Below are positions 56,224-64,000 of a stretch of DNA of 64,000 nucleotides, piece after piece. The stretch is taken from assembly GCA_963662175.1 (NCBI GenBank), contig OY759217.1:52118108-52182107 (forward strand), given 5' to 3'. The stretch's first letter is position 1. Every line of letters begins with the position of its first letter. Below the pieces are notes generated by a model, which was given only the letters and a program-made list of their open reading frames with translations, was not told the origin of the DNA and did no database searches. The DNA is from Aradus depressus. Its lineage: Eukaryota > Arthropoda > Insecta > Hemiptera > Aradidae. Made by a program: the position numbers and the translations under genes.

Positions 56224-56730
56224 CAGTGCCGGATTAAGACTATTCGGTGCCTTAAGCATTCTGAGCTTATGGTCCCCCGCCTCACTATTGATATGATTAA
56301 CGTCTTACTTATCTAGGTAAGTTCAATACTAAAGATAGATTGAACAAAACGAAGACAAAATTAACTAAGCGAAAAAATAAGAAAATCAATTTTTTCAAAA
56401 TGAATTTATTAAAACATTTAATTTCTCATTCGTACATCATATATGTGCACTTCTTCCTCAGTATCATCATAATCAGGATTTGATATTTGATCTTCCATCG
56501 AAAGTTTACGGTAGGGTAAGAAAAAAATTATGTGACCTATAGATGTTTTTATATTTAAGATATTAGTTCCAATTTTAATTAAAAATAATAGCAGATTTAC
56601 GAAAAAATAAAAACAAAAATTAACTATTTAAATAAATAACTATTTCAAAAATAGCATTGCGGCCTTGGAGCCCCCGTGACGTCATGCCCTAAACAGTTGG
56701 TTAGTTTGCTTATAGGTTAATCCAGCACTG
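56224..56730 (+). mobile_element. hAT MITE, 507 bp, perfect 8-bp TSD
   Basis: Termini CAGTGCCGGATTAAG and GGTTAATCCAGCACTG; ATTTGGTT repeated at 56216-56223 and 56731-56738. A minus-strand acidic 26-codon frame (56418-56498, MEDQISNPDYDDTEEE...) may be the last remnant of coding sequence; its origin is unclear. Confidence 0.92.
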
Positions 56731-58322
56731 ATTTGGTTTTATTTGCTATTATTTCCACAAACGCGGTGGCTCAGACCGAACTAGGCCTCTGAATGTGTGA
56801 AATTGTGTTCAAAAGCCTTTGAAATTACTATGCAGCCAAATGACTACACACGATAAGTATTAGGAGATTTAAGCGTTCGGATTTAGAGATTGGGAATCCT
56901 AAGGGTTCCATTGATTCGGTTTAATGTGGTTAGAAGTCTTTCCGGGGGGAGTGTAAGGGGGCGACTAATTTGTGTCGCATTATTTCACAGGAAGCCAGGG
57001 GGGCGAAAAGGGCGGGGTCTGAGGTCCCTTGGGGGCCCTGATTGAGTGATAAACATTAACGAAAAGATCCTCCCCCTATCTCCAAGGTCCATTCTTTGAT
57101 TAGACAGGTTCGAACACTTGGCATCGTATCATTGTACCTTGTAGTCCTGCCGCTTGGAGGAGAATCAGGGGGTGACAGTACGCTGACGACTTAACCTCAA
57201 TGGGACAGTGTTTAGCGTCATTGGCTTTTTACCTGCTAGACCGAGTCGTAAGAGTGAACGCAAGAAATTAAGTTAATGTTGTGATCGCACTTCGAATTTT
57301 CCTTAGTCCTAGTTTACTTGAAAGAAAACGTTAAATGGAAGTTTTCATCTTTGAAACAAAAAACAAAAAAATGGATGGCATGCCCTAAATTCAAATTTAC
57401 TTTGAGACAGCTCTGGAATACGAAGGGTATTGTGACTGATTTCAAAAAGATTTCCTCTAGCTGTGAACTGTATCGTTATGTACAATGAATGCATTGTAAT
57501 GTAATCAATGTGCGACCAGTATCATTTATTTTTTATAATATATAACAATAAATAAAATAGAAGAAAAATATATACTTGAGATTGTAAAGGGAGGTTATAA
57601 TATATGTGGCCGTGATGTTTGTTGAGAAGTTATAAAAAACTTATAGTGATGAGTGTTAGTTGGAAATTTTGTTATTTCTAGAATATTTTAAAACAATAAT
57701 TGAAATAGAAATTAAATAAAAACAAAATATCATCGCATGAGAATATTAATTTTAAGGCAGGATTTCCTACTGAAACATGAGTGGAGTCAGCCATGTTGGA
57801 AGAAGCGGTCAAGCTGTACGGAGCTATATAGAGAGGTCCGGATGTTTGGCTTGTTCTGTCCCCAGCGGTCCCTTTATTTGACTATCTTAACCAAATTATG
57901 CCCTGCAATCTGTTAAGTAGGATCTAAGAAGAACAAGAGAGGGCCAGCAGAAGGAAAACTAGAAAGTCACTGGAACGTCCATCCAGCGTTTAGGCACGTG
58001 GTGCACACGAGGTTTATTTATCGTATGTATTTTTTTTTTGCTTATTTTATGTAAATATATTCCTGTTATTATGAGTTTCTAGATTTTAGTAGTTTGTTTC
58101 CCATGCTCAACCCTAGTCAATGGTGATTTAACAGTTTAGTTTTTCAAAACTTTCTTGGCTGATCGGACTTTGGCTTTAGTTATAGAAATTCAATTATATA
58201 GGTATATATTAAAATCAGTAATTTAAATATCGTTCTATTAAATAGGCGATCTGGCATCCCTTTAGGTATCTTATTCTGGAAACATACTAGTTGGAAAGCT
58301 TGAAAAAATTCCCGCGTTTTTC
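56731..58322. other. Unique and AT-rich DNA
   Basis: 56940-57250 is GC-richer. 58240-58310 (TCTGGCATCCCTTTAGGTAT) faintly resembles repeat R. No gene supported. Confidence 0.4.
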
Positions 58323-58907
58323 AATCCTAGAAGAATAACACCTGTATACTTTCAGCCTCTTAAAAAAAGGGGAGGGGGGAATCAGAGAGGGGCAAAAATC
58401 ACTAATAACTATCGATGTATCGAATATATCAATATGAAATTTAGTATGAGGATTTTGAAGTCTCTAAGTAAGGCTCCTTTTGGATTTCAGCCAAATCGGT
58501 GGATTGGGTTTCAGAGGGTAAATAAAAACTTAGTTTATTATTTTTTGCTGACACTTTACACTCTATTCTACACTTTACACTATGCTGTGACGTTTTTTTA
58601 TTTTTCGCGATTTATTAAAAATTATTTTCCTTACTTTAGTATAGCAATAAATCGCGAAAAATAAAAAAACGTCACAGCATAGTGTAAAGTGTAGAATAGA
58701 GTGTAAAGTGTCAGCAACAATTAATAAACTAAGTTTTTACTTACCCCCAAAAGGTGCCTTACTTAGTGACTTCAGAAACCTCATACTAAATTTCATATTG
58801 ATATATTCGATACATCGATAGTTATTAGTGATTTTTGCCCCTCTCTGATTCCCCCCTCTTCGTTTTTTAAAAGGCTGAAAGTATGTAGATGTTGTTCTTC
58901 TAGGATT
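58323..58907. repeat. Large palindrome with family D arms
   Basis: Inner arms 58547-58616 and 58646-58715 are 70 bp, no mismatch seen, with a 29-bp loop. Outer arms continue as diverged inverted copies out to AATCCTAGAAG (58323) and CTTCTAGGATT (58907). The left arm has about 30 bp more, around GGTGGATTGGGTTTCAGAGG. The outer arms are family D sequence. Confidence 0.9.
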
Positions 58908-59190
58908 TTGTATTTACTTTTCCTGCAGACACATTCATTACTTCGACATTTATTGAGGTTTTTGAGATAAGCCTCCTCTCTCCCCTAATTCTCGGTGTCG
59001 ACCAAAGGGCTTTCTACTCATATATTTATTCTATCGGGAGTTATCGTGTTCACACACAAATACACAGACGGAGGATATTGTTTTTTTTTATTTTCAAACA
59101 TGAACATCCGATGAAAACTCAAAATCGAATTTCTGACCTATTAAATACCTTCCCCTATACATACTTTGTATAGCAGGCGGCAGTGAAAAT
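58908..59190 (-). repeat. Family D, reversed, with right terminus
   Basis: GGGAGTTATCGTGTTCACAC, AAAATCGAATTTCTGACC and CTTCCCCTATACATACTTTG complete the element whose body forms the right arm of the palindrome. Confidence 0.65.
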
Positions 59191-60559
59191 GTAAAGAAAG
59201 TAGACCAATATGCACCCCTCAGACTTGCCGGCTTTCATGGGGGCCTTTCTTTACACGTTCATTTAGGAATTTATGATTTGAGTTAATAAAAAAAGGAAAG
59301 TTTGTTGGATAAAATTTTTATTATATACGATAGTGTTGAAATAATAGTAAAAAATAAAAAAAAAATATTACATCTTTGAGGAGAACCATCTTCTCGAACA
59401 ATGTATTTTATAGGGCATTGGGTTAAGTCCTAGCATGATGGAATGATGATAGAATATTACATAAAATTCCATATCCACTCCCATCCATGAATCCATACCA
59501 TTCCCTATCCATAATCCACATCCATTTCCATCCATGATCCGGTGATCCACTGGAACAAGGAGGTGTGTTCTTCCTCCCTCTCTCCTTATGCTGGAAGTAA
59601 CTTCCAATTTGTCTTCCGGAGGGGGGGGGGGGGGGGGGGGGGATTTATCATATAGAGGGGGGAGGGGGGGGGGGGGATCAGGGGAAACATTTTGATAAAA
59701 TTATCTATAAGTTATATAGAGTCAGGGGAGAGGTTTATAGGAAGAGGATCCTGTTTTTACTGGGATTTTCCTGGGCATCTGGAAATCAATGATCGTCTTA
59801 CGGGCTTATAGAACAAAACTATTAAATTGTCTCTTTGCCATAAGTCATCATATAGAGTAATGCAGGCTATTATTATCCATAAGATGACTGACTGATCAAG
59901 TGAGAAGTGATAGTTTATAAATATTCTGAAATAAAGATCTAGTCTAACTTCTGGAAGATTTTATTATTTGTACTAGCCGGCTTTCGAGGTTACCCCCATC
60001 ATCCGGCTATCTAAAAAAAACAGCATTTATTACAAATATAAAAAAAATAATTTTAACGGCTAAAATAAATACATAACAATATTGACCAAATTATAAAATA
60101 ACAAAAAAAAAAGTTCATAAAAAAATAATGAAAAAATTCAATAAATAAGCAGTATTACATATAATTTAAAAAAAACTTCAACAATTAAAATACCTCATAA
60201 AATATTTATTAAAACATAAAATACAATTTAAAAATAAAATTATATTGTATAATAAATAAATAAACTTCTAAACCGTAACAATTTAATATTTCACTCAAAT
60301 GATTTTTTATTTTATTATTATTTTTTTTTACTTCTTCTATGTTCAAATTTTCTTACTGTGTTCTCACAGTTGAAAATTGTCAAATTAATTGTGAAACAAC
60401 AAAAAAAAAAAATCATAGATGGGGAAAAATACGCTTTTCCTATTTCAAAAGTGAGGGAATATTTGCGGAGGGGCGACTCTTCTAACAGATTCAGGACAAG
60501 AGGCCGGCTCGTCCTGTTTATTACATAATATCCACTATAGAAATAGAAAGATGGATCTT
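59191..60559. other. AT-rich intergenic DNA with G runs
   Basis: A 22-G run at 59621-59642 and another G-rich block at about 59657-59677. 60000-60350 is very A/T-rich. The 79-codon minus frame at 59368 is not recognised. Confidence 0.5.
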
Positions 60560-60935
60560 TATGATAGCAGAGAAATAAAAGTTGAGAGTCGTACGTTGAG
60601 CGGAAACGTATGTCTAAATCGGGCTGTAGCCTGAAATTCGAAGAACAAAGGACCCTCAAAAAAGAAGGAAGGTACACCAAATGATGAGAACGAAGGTGTA
60701 GAGGGAGCGCAGAAACATATGTGTGAGTCGGGTTGTACCCTCAAATTCGGAGATCGAAGTAAAAACATATGGAACCCTTCCTTGGTGCACCCTGCACCAA
60801 ATAATGAGATCAGAGGGAGAGCGAAAACTTACGTGTGAGGCCAAAAAACGTTCACTTCTTTTACTTTATCAGGAAGCTTGCGATAACATCGTATCTGGTT
60901 GAAGACAATTTCCGACATTGCTGTCTATAGTCTTC
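60560..60935 (+). repeat. Repeat F copy
   Basis: Three modules with TTCGGAGATCGAAG and GAGCGCAGAAACATATGTGT type motifs, ending CGTATCTGGTTGAAGACAAT. The minus-strand frames (60318-60844) are repeat-derived. Confidence 0.6.
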
Positions 60936-62019
60936 CTATGTTCCTCTGTGCGGTCCCGTTCCACATTGTAGCGAATCTTTCTTCTGTATCCAGCTGATAA
61001 TTCGGAGCGTTACGAAAAATAGTTTCACTGGGAGAGCGAGTCGGATGGTTGGACTGCTGACACAGTCTCGGCGAAGGTTTCTTGAACCCCCCTCCCAGGT
61101 TTACTTAGCTATCTTGAGGTGGCCACCTGAAGACCTTACTTCATCTCTTCATGTCTACGCAAATTTCCATTCCCCCTCTCAAGTACCCTACCTCAGAGGT
61201 TCATAGATCCATCGGGTTAGCGTAGAATGGTCCCTGGTCAAACATAGTTGGAGCTATAACAGTGATCTGATATGGAGGGTCCACTCCACTATACCAGCGC
61301 CTGACCACTGCTACTAATTAACAGTTAAGATAACAGCTACTGTACACACCGTATAGCAGGTTGTCACTATCAGCCGGACCACTCCCCCTCCGGCTATAAT
61401 GGCGTACTTTCTACACACCGTCACGTACCTTCACTCCGCACAGCCCCCTCTCTCTTCAAGTTTTTTTTTTTTTTTTTTTGAGGGCGTTCTAATCTCCTAC
61501 CAGAGACATTAGGTAAATTTTTTTTTATTCAAAAAAATAATGGAGCAGTGATTTGTGTACATGTCAAACTGCCATATGAGGAGTTTGGACTGGGTAAATA
61601 TTGCCCTTACCTGTTATCATATTTTATTTTTATGCCCCCCCCCCCCCCCCTCCTCCCTCCCCACAAAGGGGATGTTATGTAATCGGTCAAAAATTCCTTT
61701 TAGATTTTTAACGAGAATTTCGGGTTTTCCAATCGTGACAATGAAAACAACTCCCAATGAAATGATGATGAAATTTTTGTTGAAGATTCATTAGATCATA
61801 GGAAACTCACGACGTATAAATCATAAAAATCGATCCAAAAGTTTAGGCTTCAAAGAATATAAGATACATATAAAATTATAAAACACATCCTCTCGTCGCG
61901 AAAATATGAAGAATCGGTGCTATAAGGACCATCTACATTATATATTTTCTCTTCGGCGCCGCGGCGGTTTTGTTTAAAACCAACCAGAATATATTTTTCA
62001 TCTTTACTTATGGTTAACT
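60936..62019. other. Unique DNA with a family D left-end scrap
   Basis: 61668-61740 (GGGGATGTTATGTAATCGGT then TTTTTAACGAGAATTTCGG) is a family D left terminus. C and T runs at about 61460 and 61636. No gene recognised. Confidence 0.4.
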
Positions 62020-62420
62020 AACTTGTATCTGGTTGAAGCGTATCTACTGACATTGTTATATTAATATTTTTTTCAGAACATATGAAGAATGCGACCCACA
62101 AGATAAACCTATATTCTATATTTCTTCTTGGGCTATTATTCTTAGAACCAGACAAACTTTCATGTTTACATACGGTAGCCCATTACCATTATCTCACCTG
62201 GCTTCTCTACTGATATTTGTTAACATCAGCTTTTGATTTTTTGTGGGTCCTTCGATCTCTGAATTTAGGGCTACTTCTGAGTTACAGGTAAGTTTCTGCT
62301 CTCGCTCTTAACGTTCAGTCTCTTTATTTGGTGTCTTTTAACTTCTGTTTTTGCTCTTTTGAGTGGCCTCCGATATCTGAAATCGACTTTACACCCCTCT
62401 CCGTCGTATAAATTCCAACT
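62020..62420 (-). repeat. Repeat F copy, reversed
   Basis: TGTATCTGGTTGAAGCGTAT, CCTTCGATCTCTGAATTTAG and AAGTTTCTGCTCTCGCTCTT are the inverse of the F motifs. Confidence 0.55.
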
Positions 62421-62452
62421 GTCCTTCATTTGATGTTTTGTTACCTTTTAAC

Positions 62453-62607
62453 AGGGTCTATAACGAGTCGCACAGGCTTGGGACCATCCCTTAACGTTCC
62501 ATGCAAAGGACGGCGTGCTCAAGGTATCAATTTCAGATGGTCTCGACACGGTTTCGACCCCGCGATCTATAGCTCAGTAGGCTACCTGAGAGCTACCGGC
62601 GCCCTCT
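62453..62607 (-). mobile_element. SINE 5' half
   Basis: Reverse copy retaining the head (GAGAGCTACCGGCGCCCTCT at its 5' end), a changed B-box region and CGTTCCATGCAAAGGACGGC. Confidence 0.8.
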
Positions 62608-62656
62608 GAATTACCAACAAAGAAATACATGGATTCAAATTTTACTTTTATGAAAT

Positions 62657-62959
62657 TTGGCAGTTAACGAAATGAACATCACTTATCCGTCACATTCACA
62701 TTTATGTAGAATTAGAACTAGTGCTGATTTTGGTGAATATCAGGACGCTCCTGCGAAGAATATATGTTATTCATTCTCACTGATTAATCATTACTTTTCA
62801 GGAGAAGAACTTATCATGAAATACAGGATCAGCAAGGATACAGCTGTTCAGTGTTCAGCTACTTGGATGAATATGCCACAATATAAGAAGAATAATACAT
62901 TCTGTTGTTTCCTTATTATGTACGAGTTACAATATAATATAAATAAAGATAAAATTTAA
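62657..62959 (+). other. Unrecognised 100-codon open frame
   Basis: The frame starts at a non-ATG codon; the first ATG is at about 62672. It contains four cysteines in its second half and no repeat motif known from this window. A TTACTTTTCAG acceptor-like site lies inside it. It could be an exon, a TE remnant or chance; no family is recognised. Confidence 0.12.
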
Positions 62960-63033
62960 TAAAAAAACTTCATATTATGAAAAGGCCATAACATGACTTT
63001 CTTATACCAACCACTTTTGTGCAGATCCCTCTC

Positions 63034-63193
63034 ACTGATCGCGGGTTCGAAACACGGCCGAGACCTTTAGTATATTTTATCTGGAAGGTCAAATAAACCT
63101 AAGTACTCGGATGGTCCCGAGCTTATACGATGTCAGGTATCCGTTAAAGATCCCTACCCTAGTAGTTAAAGCCCGGGCATGATATCATAATAT
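63034..63193 (+). mobile_element. SINE, internally deleted
   Basis: B box GATCGCGGGTTCGAAACA, then TATTTTATCTGGAAGGTCAA, CGATGTCAGGTATCCGTTAA and a jump to the end GTTAAAGCCCGGGCATGA. Confidence 0.75.
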
Positions 63194-63204
63194 CTATCTA
63201 TCTA

Positions 63205-63310
63205 ACGAGCCTTTACGATGACAACTAAACCTGGTAAGTCGGGGTCATATCCACTAGTTGGCGATATGTCCTCATAAATAATGCCCGGGCATGAATAACA
63301 ATAACTAACT
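63205..63310 (+). mobile_element. Second SINE scrap in tandem
   Basis: ACGAGCCTTTACGATGACA, TCGGGGTCATATCCACTAGT and GCCCGGGCATGAATAACA. It follows the previous copy after TATC repeats. Confidence 0.65.
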
Positions 63311-64000
63311 AGGCAAAAATGTTGACGGAATTCGGGTTTTACCTGTAGCATATATAATAATAGACAATAATCTCAAATAAGAAATAGTATATATTGGCTC
63401 TCTATAAAGATGGAATGTGAGGTAAGGATGGCAGACTGGAACTGGATATCGAACGGCGGGAGGACAAATGGAGAGGTATGAAATCCTGTTAGAGGGATAA
63501 AGGCGAGGGCGGGAGGGCGTATGTTAAATCTGGCGGGAACTTTCAATTTGCACGGTTTATTTCACATGAGCTGCCTAGCCCTGGTAACCTGACTGGTCCT
63601 GGAATATAGATCAGTCTGTAGCCTCATCCGACCAACGATAATCTAATCCGCCAACTAGGGGTCTTTTGTACTTGTCCCGTTCAGAAGAGATCTGCTGGAC
63701 ATGGACTGGTCCAGGAGCCGTGCAGTCCAGTCAGGGCTTCGTCTAGTGATGGGTATCATACATTTTCTATTATCATCAAAAAATCAGGTAATGATATCGG
63801 AACATAATAATATCTGGATGTTATGTATCGATATATTGATTTTTGTTTAAAACAATATTATTGATAAGCTTTTAACTTTCATTGTTTAATTATTAGGATA
63901 TATAATTATATTTCAAAACAATTTAAACTAAAAAATGAGAAAATATGAAATCAATAATAATATACGATCAAGAAAGTCAAGACATAAGACAAAGTTAATT
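63311..64000. other. Unique DNA at window end
   Basis: GC-richer at 63420-63740, then AT-rich. Nothing recognised. Confidence 0.4.

Noticed and set aside
59970..60010. Reverse Helitron end (ACTAG start)
   Set aside because: ACTAGCCGGCTTTCGAGG lacks the hairpin and spacing seen in the three Helitrons here.

Overview
The window is eukaryotic, non-coding and very repeat-rich. It looks like intergenic or intronic DNA of an animal, most likely an arthropod. The arthropod assignment is inferred from the mix of Helitrons, short-TIR hAT and pogo/Tigger relics, Jockey-like non-LTR fragments and a tRNA-headed SINE; the species cannot be named from the sequence. No complete host gene could be supported. 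Almost all open reading frames are by-products of repeats (periods divisible by 3, SINE bodies, low-complexity tracts) or chance.

Layout. 1-7941: two related Helitrons (70-2649 and 4577-7941) filled with tandem arrays: a ~143-bp G-rich unit, then a 33/66-bp unit that reads as a 22-residue periodic peptide. Between them lies a 441-bp tandem array that contains reverse-complement SINE body sequence. 8-13 kb: SINEs, a hAT relic nested in a SINE, and a pogo/Tigger relic. 13-29 kb: a patchwork of a dispersed family (called family D here) with inverted terminal sequences, SINEs (one inserted inside another, with a 14-bp target duplication), and a 168-bp-arm near-perfect palindrome. 29.8-30.4 kb: 112-bp x5 array. 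32.7-34.5 kb: a TIR element and a 5'-truncated LINE with a 13-bp target duplication. 35.07-38.05 kb: a 44-bp x68 minisatellite. 39.0-39.7 kb: a compact Helitron of the same family as the first two. 42.0-48.1 kb: a ~2.9-kb segment present twice on either side of a 200-N gap, probably an assembly artefact. 48-49 kb: a hAT MITE with a perfect 8-bp target duplication. 50.9-52.2 kb: 129-bp x~10 array. 54.8-55.4 kb: minus-strand LINE relic. 56.2-56.7 kb: second hAT MITE. 58.3-58.9 kb: second large palindrome. 60-64 kb: degraded repeats.

Interactions. The repeats interact more than any genes do: SINE in SINE, hAT in SINE, hAT in another repeat, a Helitron next to a LINE tail, SINE sequence recruited into a satellite, and arrays starting inside transposons. 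A few short GC-rich islands between consensus splice sites (for example 19451-19542 and 20900-20945, whose reading frames join in phase) could be exons of a long-intron gene. They were found by eye and remain speculative.
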